64,000 nt of DNA from Aeromonas sobria. Its GTDB lineage: Bacteria; Pseudomonadota; Gammaproteobacteria; Enterobacterales; Aeromonadaceae. The DNA is taken from positions 476,810-540,809 of the forward strand of contig NZ_CDBW01000006.1 of the NCBI RefSeq assembly GCF_000820145.1, read 5' to 3'. The notes under the pieces are model-generated. The model searched no databases, was not told where the DNA came from, and worked only from the letters and a program-made list of their open reading frames with translations. The stretch's first letter is position 1. Each line of letters opens with the position of its first letter. Shown in pieces: positions 37,561 through 51,162 of the stretch. The translations under genes and the position numbers were made by a program.

Positions 37561-38943
37561 TTAGAGAATATCACCGACAAAATAGGCCAGCAGTGCGAGC
37601 AACACGGTAAAGACTACGTTGAGGGCCATACCGGCTTTCATCATCTCCTTCTGGCGAATATGGCCGCTGGCAAAGACGATGGCATTGGGTGGCGTGGCAA
37701 CTGGCAACATAAAAGCGCAGGAGGCACCGATAGCGATCAATACCGCCATCACGATGGGGGAGACACCGAGCGCCTCGGCCACACCGGCGAACAGCGGGAT
37801 CAGCAGGGCAGCGGTGGCAGTGTTGGAGACCAGTTCAGTCAAAAACACCACGAAGGCCGCCAGCATCAGCAGGATCACGAAGATATTGGCGTGGGAGAGC
37901 ACGGCCGACAGGTGTGCAGCCAGAAAGGCGCTGGTGCCAGTGGCTTTGAGTATGGCGCTCAGGGTCAGACCGCCGCCAAACAGCATCAGCACGCCCCAGT
38001 CGGTGTTCTGGTTGACGTCGTCCCAACTGGCGACGCGGCTGACCACGATGGCAATGATGGCGCCCATGGCAATCAGGGTGTCGAGTTGCGGGATGCCGCC
38101 AAAAGCGTTGGAGATAGGTTGCGAGCCGATCCACAGCACCACTGTGGTCAGGAAGATAGCCAGGGTGACTTTGCGCTCGCGGGTCCAGCTGATGCTGACA
38201 TCCTGGATCTCGACGCGGTGGTTGAGCTGCGGGCGGGTCACCAGATAGAGCAGGGCAATGCCGCAGGGCATCAGGATCAGCACCACCGGAATACCGAATT
38301 TCATCCAGTCGGTGAAGCCGATCCCCATCTGGGCTGCAGCGATGGCGTTGGGGGGGCTGCCCACCAGGGTACCGATGCCACCGATACTGGCGCTGTAGGC
38401 GATCCCCAGCAGTACGAATACGAAGGTTGCGCGATCTTTTTTGCTATCGAGGCGAGCCAGCATACCGATAGCCAGTGGCAGCATCATGGCGGTGGTGGCG
38501 GTGTTGCTGATCCACATCGACATGGCGGCAGTAATGGTAAAGAGCAGGATGACGCCCCAACCCAGATGGCCATTGGCCATGTGCATCACTTTGCCTGCCA
38601 TCAGGGTATCCAGTCCCTGTTTGGAGAGGGCGGCCGCGAGGGCGAAACCGCCAAAAAACAGGAACAGGATCGGGTTGGCAAAGTCGGTGAGGGATTTGCT
38701 CATGTCAAACACCCCGAGCACAGTGGCCAGCAGGGGCACCAGCAGGGCGGTGATGGTGACGTGCAGCGCTTCGGTCAGCCAGAGGATGGCGATAAAGACC
38801 AGAATGCCCAGCCCCTTGTTGACCATGGGATCAAACGGGAGCCAGGCCAGCATGGCACAAAGTAGCAGGACATCCAGGATGACGATCCCTGATTTGATGT
38901 CCAGCCAGCGAGATGGCGCAGAGGGTACAGCCGATGTGTGCAT
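37561..38943 (-). CDS. DASS-family sodium/dicarboxylate symporter
   Basis: A 460-residue inner-membrane carrier of the SLC13/DASS family with about 11-12 hydrophobic segments. The two helix-hairpin motifs are seen as WISNTATTAMMLPLAIGM (near 140-160) and VSNTATAALLIPLFAGV (near 380-396), the SNT motifs that bind sodium and dicarboxylate. PVATPPNAIVFASGHI near 425 is also typical. Likely takes up C4-dicarboxylates such as succinate or malate; sulfate cannot be excluded. Confidence 0.9.
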   Translation of the reverse strand: MHTSAVPSAPSRWLDIKSGIVILDVLLLCAMLAWLPFDPMVNKGLGILVFIAILWLTEALHVTITALLVPLLATVLGVFDMSKSLTDFANPILFLFFGGFALAAALSKQGLDTLMAGKVMHMANGHLGWGVILLFTITAAMSMWISNTATTAMMLPLAIGMLARLDSKKDRATFVFVLLGIAYSASIGGIGTLVGSPPNAIAAAQMGIGFTDWMKFGIPVVLILMPCGIALLYLVTRPQLNHRVEIQDVSISWTRERKVTLAIFLTTVVLWIGSQPISNAFGGIPQLDTLIAMGAIIAIVVSRVASWDDVNQNTDWGVLMLFGGGLTLSAILKATGTSAFLAAHLSAVLSHANIFVILLMLAAFVVFLTELVSNTATAALLIPLFAGVAEALGVSPIVMAVLIAIGASCAFMLPVATPPNAIVFASGHIRQKEMMKAGMALNVVFTVLLALLAYFVGDIL

Positions 38944-39104
38944 AATGTTCTCTCGGTTAATTTATGGTTGTTTTTGTGTTGCCGAGGTTACATCTGTTCA
39001 CCTGTATGAAACAGGTTGCATTACTCAAAATCAGTCACGACTCACAGAGTGATTGATAAAAACGCGCGAAATTAAACATGAATAAAACATATGTGCAGCA
39101 TAAG

Positions 39105-39539
39105 TTAAACATCAATGAACTGTTCCAGCCACTGCTTGAACATACTCTTGGGAAGCGAACCGTTTATCTGATCCACGATGTTGCCCTGCTTGAATACTAT
39201 CAAGGTGGGAATGCTGCGAATGGCGTAACGGGTTGCAATGGCGGCCTGCTGCTCGGTATCGACTTTGACAAAGCGCATTCGGGGCTCTAACTCGTGCGCC
39301 ACCTCATGAAATACCGGTGCAAACTGCTGGCAGGGGCCGCACCAGCTGGCCCAGAAATCGACCACTACCGGAATATCGGAGTTGATCAGGGTATCAAATT
39401 GATCTGATCGTCCAAGGATTGGGGTCTGGCTGAACACCGGCGCCTTGCAATGGCCGCATTTGGCTGATGTGTCGATATGGGTGACAGGCAGGCGGTTTCT
39501 GGTAAAGCAGTGGCTACAATAAGTAGTGACAAATGACAT
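39105..39539 (-). CDS. trxC: Thioredoxin 2
   Basis: 144 residues. The active site WCGPC is at 66-70 and the N-terminal zinc-binding cysteines Cys8, Cys11, Cys28 and Cys31 identify thioredoxin 2 rather than TrxA. A cytosolic disulfide reductase linked to oxidative stress. The ATG at 39539 has GGAG upstream; an open extension to 39629 has no support. Confidence 0.95.
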   Translation of the reverse strand: MSFVTTYCSHCFTRNRLPVTHIDTSAKCGHCKAPVFSQTPILGRSDQFDTLINSDIPVVVDFWASWCGPCQQFAPVFHEVAHELEPRMRFVKVDTEQQAAIATRYAIRSIPTLIVFKQGNIVDQINGSLPKSMFKQWLEQFIDV

Positions 39540-39713
39540 AATTGGCTCCTTCAAGATCGGCTCTGGCCGCAGATATGATGGGGGGCAGAATGAAACAACA
39601 GCAAGGTTACAGTGAAATAACGGTAACACAGTGGCCGGCGGGAGTGGATAATTCCCCTGGGTTTATCGCCCAACCGGATAATTCAGCGACCACCAGATGA
39701 GAGTCGAGACGGG

Positions 39714-42518
<2,805 letters not shown>

Positions 42519-42684
42519 ATTAAATAGTAATTATTCTCAACCATGCCGGTTCAGGATATGATGAGCATTCATTCTAATCGCCTCCAGTTGGAGGCGATTG
42601 TTTTCATTTTTCTCAGTTTGCGTGGCTTGCCTGGCGGCTGCTCTGACGAGTGGTCACCGACAGATAACGCTAAAGGTTGGTGGT

Positions 42685-44421
42685 GTGAGCGTTTTTTTAC
42701 GATTGAGCTGGTTTTTCAAGGAGCAGTGGCCTCGCTATCTGGCCGCCATCTCCCTGCTGCTGATGGTGGCCCTGTTGACGGTGATCCCCCCTAAAGTGGT
42801 GGGCTGGGTGGTGGATGGCATCACCAGGGGAGAGCTCGATAATGGCACTTTGATGCGTTATCTGGCGGGGTTGTTTGGTCTTGGCCTGCTGATTTATCTG
42901 CTGCGTTACGTCTGGCGGGTGATGCTGTTTGGCGCTTCATACCGGCTGGCCTATGTCTTGCGTAATCGGCTATTCAGCCATTTCACCCGCATGAGCCCCG
43001 ATTTTTATCAGCGCCACCGTACCGGCGATCTGATGGCCCATGCTACCAACGATATTCAGGCGGTTGAGATGACTGCCGGTGAAGGGGTGCTGACGCTGGT
43101 GGACTCCATCATGGTCGGGGTGCTGGTGCTCTCCATCATGTGCAGCCAGTACTCCTGGCAATTGACGCTGCTCTCGTTGTTACCGCTGCCGGTGATGGCC
43201 TATTTCATGAACCGTTTCGGCACTCAGATCTACACCCAGTTCAAGGCAGCTCAGGGGACTTTCTCCAAGCTCAACAACAAGACCCAGGAAGCCCTTTCCG
43301 GCGTGCGGGTGCTTAAATCCTATGCGGTCGAGTCCCTTGAAGATGAAGGCTTTGCCGAGCTGACAAGGCAGGCCGGGGATCGCAACATGGCGGTAGCCCG
43401 TATCGATGCCAAGTTTGATCCGGTTATCTATCTCTGTATCGGTTGCTCTTACTTTCTTGCGGTGGCGGGGGGGAGTGCGCTGGTATTGCAAGATGAACTG
43501 ACCCTGGGGCAGCTCACCAGCTTCACCATGTATCTTGGCCAGCTGATTTGGCCGATGTTTGCCATCGCCTGGTTGTTCAACATCATCGAACGGGGCAGTG
43601 CCGCCTATTCCCGCATCGAGAGCCTGCTTGGCGAACGCAGTGACATTGAAGAACCTGCTCATCCAACGACATTTATCGCAGCATTTCCCCTTCATGTTGA
43701 GGCGGTGAGCTATCGGCTGGAGCAACGCACCCTGCTGCAAGGTGTGGATTTTACCCTGCAACGGAACGGTATGCTCGGAGTGGTGGGACGCACCGGTGCT
43801 GGCAAGAGCACCTTGCTCAAGCTGTTGATGCGCCTTGCCAATCCCACGGCGGGCCAGATAGTGATGGGTGGCGTGGCCATTGAGCAGCTGTCGTTGGGGG
43901 CATTGCGGAGCCAGTTTGCCTATGTGCCGCAAGAGCCGTTCCTGTTTTCCACCACCATCGCCGCCAATATTGCCCTCGGCAAGCCCGATGCGAGTCGCGA
44001 GGAGGTCGAACGGGTGGCGCGTATCGCCTGTGTCCACGATGATATCGTGCGTTTCCCCAAGGGGTATGAAACCGAGGTGGGGGAGAAGGGCGTCACCCTC
44101 TCCGGTGGTCAGAAACAGCGGCTCGCCATTGCCCGCGCCCTGCTGCTGGAGGCACCGATCCTGGTACTTGATGATGCGCTGTCAGCGGTAGATGCTCACA
44201 CCGAGCAGCAGATCCTTCATGCGCTGAAGGCCCATGATCGCACTTTGATCCTGATTAGCCACCGGATGACGGCGGTGGAACAGGCCGACGAGATATTGGT
44301 ATTGGAGCAGGGGGTGATCAGTGAGCGGGGTAGGCATCAGGAGCTGATGGCACACGATGGCTGGTATGCTGACATGGTGCGCTACCAGCGTCTGGAGCAA
44401 GACGTGGAGGAGAGCCTGTGA
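42685..44421 (+). CDS. mdlA: ABC exporter half-transporter MdlA-like
   Basis: 578 residues from GTG 42685, where SVFLRLSWFFKEQWPRYL aligns with the E. coli MdlA start; the frame is open upstream to 42598. Six membrane helices, then an ATPase with Walker A GRTGAGKST, signature LSGGQKQRLAIARAL and Walker B ILVLDDALSAVD. The non-consensus Asp-Asp at the catalytic position is also found in E. coli MdlA. Forms a heterodimer with MdlB; substrate in this group is drug-like or unknown. Confidence 0.9.
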   Translation: MSVFLRLSWFFKEQWPRYLAAISLLLMVALLTVIPPKVVGWVVDGITRGELDNGTLMRYLAGLFGLGLLIYLLRYVWRVMLFGASYRLAYVLRNRLFSHFTRMSPDFYQRHRTGDLMAHATNDIQAVEMTAGEGVLTLVDSIMVGVLVLSIMCSQYSWQLTLLSLLPLPVMAYFMNRFGTQIYTQFKAAQGTFSKLNNKTQEALSGVRVLKSYAVESLEDEGFAELTRQAGDRNMAVARIDAKFDPVIYLCIGCSYFLAVAGGSALVLQDELTLGQLTSFTMYLGQLIWPMFAIAWLFNIIERGSAAYSRIESLLGERSDIEEPAHPTTFIAAFPLHVEAVSYRLEQRTLLQGVDFTLQRNGMLGVVGRTGAGKSTLLKLLMRLANPTAGQIVMGGVAIEQLSLGALRSQFAYVPQEPFLFSTTIAANIALGKPDASREEVERVARIACVHDDIVRFPKGYETEVGEKGVTLSGGQKQRLAIARALLLEAPILVLDDALSAVDAHTEQQILHALKAHDRTLILISHRMTAVEQADEILVLEQGVISERGRHQELMAHDGWYADMVRYQRLEQDVEESL

Positions 44422-46169
44422 ACCCGACTATCAAACGGCTGCTGGGGTACTGTGCCCGTTATCCGCGTTGGCTGATCCAAGCTGGCATCTGCCTGCTACT
44501 GGCAACGGGCGCTGAAGTGGCAGGGCCACTGCTGATCAAGACCTTCATCGATGACTATCTGGCGCCACGCAATATTGTGTGGCCAGCCATCGGCGCGATT
44601 GCCGCCGGTTATCTGGCCTTGCAGGTACTCTCTGCGGCGGGTTTCTATTTGCAATCACTGCGCTTTAACCGCATCGCCCAGGCGGTGGTGCAGACCTTGC
44701 GCGAGCAGGTGTTTGCAACCGCCATCCGGTTGCCGGTTCGCTATTTTGACCAGCATCGCTCGGGTTCCCTCATCTCCCGGATCACCAATGACACTGAAGC
44801 CATCATGAACCTCTATGTGCAGGTGATCGGGATGCTGGTGCAAAAGGTGGTGCTGCTGTGCGGCATTCTCATCTCAATGGCATTGCTGGATCTGCGCTTG
44901 ATGCTGGTCTGTGCGACCTTGCTGCCTGCGGTAATGGCTGTGATGTGGCTTTATCAGAAGTTGAGTGTGCCGGTGGTACGAGTGACCCGTAGTTTGCTGT
45001 CTGATATTAACAGTCGCCTTAACGAGTCGCTGCAGGGAATGCCGGTGATCCAGGCGATGGTACAAGAACGCCATTTCGCCAACGCCTTTGCCGAGGTTAA
45101 CCAGCAACACTGGTCGGCTAGGCTCAAGAGTCTCAAGATCAATGGCATCCTGCTACGCCCGCTGATCGACATGTTTTACATGATGGTGCTGATCGGTTTG
45201 CTGGCGTTGTTTGCCAAAGAGGGATTAAGTGCAGAAGGGGCCATTCAGGTGGGGGTGCTTTATGCCTTTATCAGCTATCTGGGGCGGATGATCGAGCCCT
45301 TGATCGAGATGACCAACCAGCTTAACCAGCTGCAGCAGGCGATGGTGGCGGGGGAGCGGGTGTTTGCCCTGCTCGATGAGCCGCGTGAAAGTACCGATGG
45401 CGCGCATCAGGATCTGCAAGGACGGGTTTGCTTTGATAAGGTGACTTTTTCCTATGATGGCCAGCAACAGGTGCTGCGACAGGTCAGTTTTGCTGCGCGA
45501 CCCGGTCAGATGTTGGCGCTGGTGGGCCATACCGGCAGCGGCAAGTCCACCATCATCAGTCTGCTGATGGGCTTCTATCCGCTAGACCAAGGAGCGATCC
45601 GTTTTGATGATCACTCGCTAGAGACGCTGTCGCTGGCCGCGGTGCGCCGCACTATCGGGCTGGTGCAGCAAGATCCCTTTATCTTCGTCGGCACTCTGGC
45701 GGAGAACCTGCGTCTTGGCCGCGCTGGCATCGATGAGGGGCGGCTTTGGCAAGCACTGAGCGAGGTACAGCTGGCCGAGTTTGTTCGCAGCTTGCCGGAG
45801 GGGATCAACACCCTGATGGAGGAGGGGGGCAAGAACCTCTCCGCCGGTCAGCGTCAGTTGCTCTCGTTCGCCCGCGCGCTGGTGGGGGATCCGCGCATCC
45901 TCATTCTGGACGAAGCAACCGCCAGTGTGGACTCCCAGACCGAGCTGGCGCTGTCGCAGGCAATTTCTGCGGCGCGTCGTGGCCGCACCACCATCGCCAT
46001 CGCTCACCGACTTTCGACCATTGTCGATGCGGACGAGATCCTGCTGCTCTCCCGCGGTCAGGTGAACGAGCGGGGCTGCCACAGTGAACTGATGGCTCTT
46101 GGCGGTCATTATGCCCAGCTGTTCGAGATGCAGAGCCAGGGGGCATGGCTTGAGGAAAAACGGGCTTAA
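44418..46169 (+). CDS. mdlB: ABC exporter half-transporter MdlB-like
   Basis: 583 residues, overlapping mdlA by 4 bases (GTGA), start GTG. Six membrane helices, Walker A GHTGSGKST, signature LSAGQRQLLSFARAL and Walker B ILILDEATASVD with the full catalytic Glu. The pair thus has one degenerate and one consensus ATP site, the usual pattern for heterodimeric type IV exporters. Confidence 0.92.
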   Translation: MNPTIKRLLGYCARYPRWLIQAGICLLLATGAEVAGPLLIKTFIDDYLAPRNIVWPAIGAIAAGYLALQVLSAAGFYLQSLRFNRIAQAVVQTLREQVFATAIRLPVRYFDQHRSGSLISRITNDTEAIMNLYVQVIGMLVQKVVLLCGILISMALLDLRLMLVCATLLPAVMAVMWLYQKLSVPVVRVTRSLLSDINSRLNESLQGMPVIQAMVQERHFANAFAEVNQQHWSARLKSLKINGILLRPLIDMFYMMVLIGLLALFAKEGLSAEGAIQVGVLYAFISYLGRMIEPLIEMTNQLNQLQQAMVAGERVFALLDEPRESTDGAHQDLQGRVCFDKVTFSYDGQQQVLRQVSFAARPGQMLALVGHTGSGKSTIISLLMGFYPLDQGAIRFDDHSLETLSLAAVRRTIGLVQQDPFIFVGTLAENLRLGRAGIDEGRLWQALSEVQLAEFVRSLPEGINTLMEEGGKNLSAGQRQLLSFARALVGDPRILILDEATASVDSQTELALSQAISAARRGRTTIAIAHRLSTIVDADEILLLSRGQVNERGCHSELMALGGHYAQLFEMQSQGAWLEEKRA

Positions 46170-46235
46170 GCCGCCAACATGGTCGATGACTGATCGCACA
46201 TAGAGCCAACATATGATCGGTCAATCTGATAAGTG

Positions 46236-46268
46236 AAAATCCGATACCTGTACAGGTATCGGATTTTT
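46236..46268. terminator. Bidirectional terminator between mdlB and the chemoreceptor gene
   Basis: AAAATCCGATACCTG and its complement CAGGTATCGGATTTT form a near-continuous palindrome ending in eight T on the plus strand. Confidence 0.9.
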
Positions 46269-46286
46269 TTTGCTGAGCCGCAGCGA

Positions 46287-47882
46287 TCACCAACGGTAGG
46301 TTTTAAGCAGCGCCTCCAGTTTCTGGCACTGCTCTACCAGCTGGATGCTAGCGAGATTGGCATCATGGGCCTGGCCCAGAGTGTCGTTGGAGGTGCTGCG
46401 AATATCGCTCACCGAGCTGTCCACCTCATGGCAGACCCGATCCTGCTCTTCGGCCGACTGAGCCATCTGGGCGTTGAGGTCGTTGATGCTGGCAATACGT
46501 CCGATGATGTTCTGCATGGCAGCCAGGGTCGCTTCGGTCTTGCTGATGCTCTCACCGGCCTTGCTTTTTGCATCCCCGATAACCGTAACCGCGCTCTGGG
46601 CCTCTTTTTGCAGCGCGGCGATCATCTGGGAGATCTCTTCGCTGGCCGCACGGCTACGATTGGATAGCGCTCGTACTTCATCGGCCACCACCGCAAAGCC
46701 ACGCCCCTGTTCGCCCGCCCGGGCCGCTTCAATGGCGGCGTTCAGCGCCAGCAGGTTGGTCTGATCGGCTATCCCCTTGATCACTTCCAGCACACTGTCA
46801 ACGGCGAGGCAGCGACTGTCGAGTTGCTGGATCACCTGATCCACCCGATCAATTTCGGCCGACATCTCGTCCATATCGGTGATGGAGTGCTGGGCTAGCC
46901 GGCTGGTGTTGGCGGCATCCTGATTGGTGAGGGCGGAGAGCTCGGCGCTGCGGCGGGCGTGTTCGCGCACTTCGTGAGAGCTGGCGGCCAGTTCGCTCAC
47001 TGCGGCGGCGACTTGAGTGGTCATCCCCTCTTGTTGGCTGGCCGAATTTTCGGTCTGGGTCGCGATCTGACGGATCTGGTTCGACTCCTGATAGAGCTGG
47101 TGGGTGGCGCCTTCCACCTCCTGCAGGCTGTGGCGGAATCCCTGCACCATGTCATTGACGGCGCGGGTCATCTGGCCCAGTTCATCCCGGCTGTGATTGA
47201 CCAGGGGGAGGGCCAGGTCACGCTCTTTGGCCATCTGGATCATGGTGAGTTGCAACTGACGTAGCGGGCGTTTCACATAGCGTTGCAACACCCACCAGAG
47301 CAGGCCGAAGCCGAGGCTGAAGACGGCTGCCAGGCTGCCGCTCAGGATCAGGTTGTTGTGGCGGATCTCGCCGAAGGTGTGGCTGAGGTCATAACTGATC
47401 CGCACCGCCCCCATCACGGTCCCCTCATTGACCTGATGGCAACTGGTGCACTGGGTGCCGCGATACTCCTTGTAGGCTTTGAACGGCTTGATCAGGGTGA
47501 GCTGGTTGCCCTGTTGCTGGAGGATGGTCTCTCCCTGATTGATGGCCCGCTCATCGAGGGGGTCCTGCGCTTTCTGATCCGGGTGACCCGGGCCAAACAG
47601 GTTGCTGACGGCCGGGGCACGGATCAGCCGGGCCTCGACAATACCTGCCTCGCTTTTGAGTTTGGTCTGCACAATCTGCCGGTTGGCCATGCCACCGGTC
47701 ATCATCAGCACGTTGAGCTGATCCATGTAGGTGTTGGCCGCGCTCTCGACTTTCTCTCCCGCCAGCCGGATGGCGAGATCCCGTTGCAGCCATGCAGAGA
47801 GTTCGAAGCAGAGGCCAAAGGTGGTGCTGATGACCAGCGCAAGAGGGAGGAATATTTTCCAGTTCAAGGAGAGGTTATGCAT
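46287..47882 (-). CDS. Methyl-accepting chemotaxis protein with c-type heme motif
   Basis: 531 residues from the ATG at 47882. Helix 1 at 8-28, a periplasmic domain of about 145 residues, helix 2 at about 178-200, HAMP, and a full signalling domain ([26 protein letters not shown] across the hairpin tip, read in parts). The periplasmic domain contains CTSCH (Cys145, Cys148, His149), a covalent heme c site, in a DUF3365/Tll0287-like context (IKPFKAY...GTQ...VMGAVRIS). It probably senses redox state, oxygen or NO by heme. Divergent from hutW. An open extension to 48035 lacks a ribosome site. Confidence 0.88.
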   Translation of the reverse strand: MHNLSLNWKIFLPLALVISTTFGLCFELSAWLQRDLAIRLAGEKVESAANTYMDQLNVLMMTGGMANRQIVQTKLKSEAGIVEARLIRAPAVSNLFGPGHPDQKAQDPLDERAINQGETILQQQGNQLTLIKPFKAYKEYRGTQCTSCHQVNEGTVMGAVRISYDLSHTFGEIRHNNLILSGSLAAVFSLGFGLLWWVLQRYVKRPLRQLQLTMIQMAKERDLALPLVNHSRDELGQMTRAVNDMVQGFRHSLQEVEGATHQLYQESNQIRQIATQTENSASQQEGMTTQVAAAVSELAASSHEVREHARRSAELSALTNQDAANTSRLAQHSITDMDEMSAEIDRVDQVIQQLDSRCLAVDSVLEVIKGIADQTNLLALNAAIEAARAGEQGRGFAVVADEVRALSNRSRAASEEISQMIAALQKEAQSAVTVIGDAKSKAGESISKTEATLAAMQNIIGRIASINDLNAQMAQSAEEQDRVCHEVDSSVSDIRSTSNDTLGQAHDANLASIQLVEQCQKLEALLKTYRW

Positions 47883-48091
47883 CTTGGGCAAGTTCCATGC
47901 GCTTGGTGTTGTTATGAGATCCCGTATCATCTTGATCGTAGACGAAGAAACGGCGGGAGATGGTTCTCTATCGGCACACCATAACCGCTCTTGAGTAAAT
48001 AATCTGTTAAGTAGATCGGTAATGCATGTTGCCAAAATGGCCTCTGGGAATGGCGCTGCTCCTTGGGTTGATCCAGAACAAATTTCCAGTA

Positions 48092-48110
48092 ACGATAATC
48101 GTTATCATTG
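48092..48110 (+). promoter_or_regulatory. Fur box upstream of hutW
   Basis: ACGATAATCGTTATCATTG is close to the 19-bp Fur consensus, with GATAAT and TATCATT repeats, 27 bases before the hutW start and in the region shared with the divergent chemoreceptor gene. Predicts iron repression of hutW and perhaps of both genes. Confidence 0.85.
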
Positions 48111-48136
48111 TCATTATTTGCTGAATAGTGACCACC

Positions 48137-49498
48137 ATGAATCTGCCCCCCTCAATGACCGGCATTGCCTCACCGGACCCCCTCAAGTTTGCCTTTAGCG
48201 CCAAGACTTCTGCTCACGCCAGTCGGGGAGGGATGCGCCCCTTCCCGCTGGATGAGGCCGGTTGGCAGGGCTGGTGGCAGCGCGAAAGCGATGCACAAGA
48301 GCGAGCCCTCTATATCCACATTCCGTTTTGCCGCAAGCGCTGCAGCTTCTGCAATTTTTTTGAAAATGGCGCCAATCCGGCGCGGATCAACCGCTACATC
48401 AATGCGCTCTGCGGGTCGCTGGCTCAGGCAGCAGAGACGCCATTAGTGCAGAGCATGGCTTTTTCGGCGGTGTATGTGGGGGGCGGTACGCCGACGGATA
48501 TGAGCGCCGACGAGCTGGCCATGCTGGCCGAGGTGATCCGCCGTTTTCCGCTGGTGACCGATGCCGAGGTGACGCTGGAGGGGCGGCTCAACGGTTTTGA
48601 TGATGAAAAATGGCAGACGGCACTGGCGGGTGGCTTCAACCGCTTCTCGTTCGGGGTACAGAGCTTTGATACCCAAGTGCGCCAGCAGGCTGCTCGCTTC
48701 GATGACAGGGATACCCTGCTGACCCGTCTTGGCGAGCTGACTCGGGATGATGCGGCTGTGATCCTGGCAGACCTCATCTTCGGTCTGCCCGGGCAGGATG
48801 ATGCCGTGTGGCAGCAGGATATCCGTGATGTGATGGCGAGCGGCGTGCACGGGGTCGATCTCTACCAATTGATCGCCTTGCAGGGCACCAATCTTGAGCG
48901 GGCGCAGGAGAAGGGCACCCTGGGTTGGGTAGCCGACGGCCAGCAGCGAGCAGCCATGTATGCCTATGGCGGAGCGCAACTGGAAGCCCACGGCTGGGAG
49001 CGTCTATCGTGCAGCCACTGGCGGCGCAGTCCGGCCGAGCAGAGCCGCTATAACCAGATGGCCAAGCGCGGCGCCGAGATCCTCCCTTTTGGCGCCGGGG
49101 CGGGGGGCAGTGTTCATGGTCACGGCTTGATGTATGGGCGGGAGCTGGCACCTTGGCACGACGCGCTGGCCAACGGCGAGCGGGCGCCCGGCATGGTGAT
49201 GGGGCGCAATCCCAATGGGCGGATGGATGGTGTGCTAAGAGGGGCCCTCGACTGTGGTGTGCTGGCGCTGGATCGTCTGCCTGCGCCTTTGCTGACTCAT
49301 CTTATGCCGCTCTTTGCAGCTTGGCAGCAGCACGGGCTGGCTGAAATCGGTGGCGATAAACTGTTGCTGACCCTGGCTGGCCGCTTCTGGAACGTCAATA
49401 TGCAGGCTGGCTTGTTCGAGTTCTTGCAGCTCAATCCGCTCGATGGCGCAGCGCCGCCCAGCCATGGCGCCGCCGCTGTGGGTCATTCACTGGTCTGA
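48137..49498 (+). CDS. hutW: HutW/ChuW-type anaerobic heme-degrading radical SAM enzyme
   Basis: 453 residues. The radical SAM cluster CRKRCSFC gives Cys65, Cys69 and Cys72; YVGGGTPTDM and LIFGLPGQ follow the HemN-like core. The sequence fits the HutW/ChuW family that opens heme without oxygen and frees iron, rather than HemN. Neighbour genes hutX/hutZ are not in the window. ATG at 48137 is chosen; a GTG three codons earlier is equally possible since neither has a strong ribosome site. Control by Fur is predicted. Confidence 0.88.
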   Translation: MNLPPSMTGIASPDPLKFAFSAKTSAHASRGGMRPFPLDEAGWQGWWQRESDAQERALYIHIPFCRKRCSFCNFFENGANPARINRYINALCGSLAQAAETPLVQSMAFSAVYVGGGTPTDMSADELAMLAEVIRRFPLVTDAEVTLEGRLNGFDDEKWQTALAGGFNRFSFGVQSFDTQVRQQAARFDDRDTLLTRLGELTRDDAAVILADLIFGLPGQDDAVWQQDIRDVMASGVHGVDLYQLIALQGTNLERAQEKGTLGWVADGQQRAAMYAYGGAQLEAHGWERLSCSHWRRSPAEQSRYNQMAKRGAEILPFGAGAGGSVHGHGLMYGRELAPWHDALANGERAPGMVMGRNPNGRMDGVLRGALDCGVLALDRLPAPLLTHLMPLFAAWQQHGLAEIGGDKLLLTLAGRFWNVNMQAGLFEFLQLNPLDGAAPPSHGAAAVGHSLV

Positions 49499-49540
49499 TC
49501 CTGAGCTGAACAGCTGGGTGCAACTGCCACGTTGATAACG

Positions 49541-49569
49541 AAAGAGGGAGCCAAATTGGCTCCCTCTTT
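49541..49569. terminator. Bidirectional terminator between hutW and rhlE
   Basis: AAAGAGGGAGCCAA and TTGGCTCCCTCTTT arms around a single A, between convergent genes. Confidence 0.88.
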
Positions 49570-49597
49570 GGGTTAGAGCGGAAGCTCAGGGCGTGAG

Positions 49598-50983
49598 TTA
49601 TTCGTCACTGCTGTCCTGATAGCTGTCGCGCATGGTCTTGGGCAGGCGGCGCATCGGGGTAAAGCCGATATCTTCACCGACCACTTCCCGTTTGCGGGCT
49701 GGTGCCGGTTTTTTGGGGGCATCGCTCTTGGCTTTACCTTTGCCTGCCGCGGGCTTGCCTTTGGCATTGCTCTTGGCGTTGGCATGGCCGCGGTCACGGG
49801 GCGGGTTTTGCACCGGCTTGCTACCTGGCAGGGTTTGGCGGCTCACCTTACCGCTGGGCTCGTACCCGGCCATGATCTCCCGTGGCAGAGACTGGCCGAT
49901 CAGGGCTTCGATAGCTTTGAGTTGATCCAGCTCGTCATGGCTGACCAGCGAGATGGCTTCACCACCACGACCGGCACGGCCAGTTCGGCCGATACGGTGG
50001 ATATAATCCTCTGCCATTTGCGGCAGTTCAAAGTTGATCACATAGGGCAGTTGATCGATATCGAGGCCGCGGGCGGCGATATCGGTGGCGACCAGCACCC
50101 GCACGGCGCCGCTGCGAAAATCAGCCAGTGCCCGGTTGCGGGCGCCCTGGCTCTTGTCACCGTGAATAGCCACGGTATTGAGGCCATCTTTTTGCATCTG
50201 CTGGGCGAGGCGATCGGCGATCTGCTTGGTGCGGACAAACACCAGCACCCGCTGCCAGTTGCCACGGCCAATCATATGGGAAAGCATCTCACGACGGCGT
50301 TCCCGATCGACTTCGATGATCCGCTGAGTCACCTGTTCGGCTGCGGTATTGCTCGGGTCAACCTCGATCAGGGTGGGCTCCTTGAGCAAATCATCGGCCA
50401 GCGCCTTGATCTCATTGGAGAAAGTGGCAGAGAACAGCAGGGTTTGCCGCTCTGCAGGCAGTGCTTTCATGATCCGGCGAATGTCGACGATAAAACCCAT
50501 GTCGAGCATACGGTCAGCTTCATCCAGTACCAGCACTTCCAGCTGGTTCAGGGTCAGTGCACCTTGAGTCAGCAGGTCGAGCAAGCGGCCCGGGGTGGCG
50601 ACCAGAATATCGACACCCAGCTTGATGGCGTCGAGGTTGGGTTTGATGCTGACGCCACCGTAGGCGATCAGGGTACGAAACGGCAGGTGGTGGGCATATT
50701 TGGTGATGCTCTCACCCACCTGGGCGGCCAGTTCGCGCGTCGGAGTGAGCACCAGCGCCCGCACCTGACGGCGGCTACGCCCGTGGTTGACCAGCAGTCG
50801 CTGCAACATCGGCAGGGTGAAACCGGCCGTTTTGCCTGTGCCTGTCTGAGCGCCGCCGAGCACATCCTGACCGGCCAGAATGGCCGGAATCGCTTGCTGC
50901 TGGATGGGGGTTGGCTGCTCGTAACCCAGCTCCTTGACGGCCCGCAAAATGTGCGGGGACAGACCCAGTTCGTTAAATGACAT
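49598..50983 (-). CDS. rhlE: DEAD-box ATP-dependent RNA helicase RhlE
   Basis: 461 residues with all DEAD-box motifs: Q motif near [44 protein letters not shown], and [13 protein letters not shown]. The order and the start [16 protein letters not shown] fit RhlE. A Lys/Pro/Ala-rich basic tail follows from about residue 385. Acts in ribosome assembly or RNA turnover. ATG at 50983 has AGGAG about 12 bases before it. Confidence 0.93.
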   Translation of the reverse strand: MSFNELGLSPHILRAVKELGYEQPTPIQQQAIPAILAGQDVLGGAQTGTGKTAGFTLPMLQRLLVNHGRSRRQVRALVLTPTRELAAQVGESITKYAHHLPFRTLIAYGGVSIKPNLDAIKLGVDILVATPGRLLDLLTQGALTLNQLEVLVLDEADRMLDMGFIVDIRRIMKALPAERQTLLFSATFSNEIKALADDLLKEPTLIEVDPSNTAAEQVTQRIIEVDRERRREMLSHMIGRGNWQRVLVFVRTKQIADRLAQQMQKDGLNTVAIHGDKSQGARNRALADFRSGAVRVLVATDIAARGLDIDQLPYVINFELPQMAEDYIHRIGRTGRAGRGGEAISLVSHDELDQLKAIEALIGQSLPREIMAGYEPSGKVSRQTLPGSKPVQNPPRDRGHANAKSNAKGKPAAGKGKAKSDAPKKPAPARKREVVGEDIGFTPMRRLPKTMRDSYQDSSDE

Positions 50984-51162
50984 GTTCGAGAGACACTCCT
51001 GAGGTGAGCCTTGGGCTCAATGGTTGATCGGCAGCGTTGCACCAATCACCATCTGGAAAAGATAGTGGGGCCGTAATATAGCAGAAGAGCGGCCTGCACG
51101 CAGTAGCTGTCGTGATGGCCGCCACACAATGGTGTAAATATGGCGAAAACAGGGTCGGGGGA

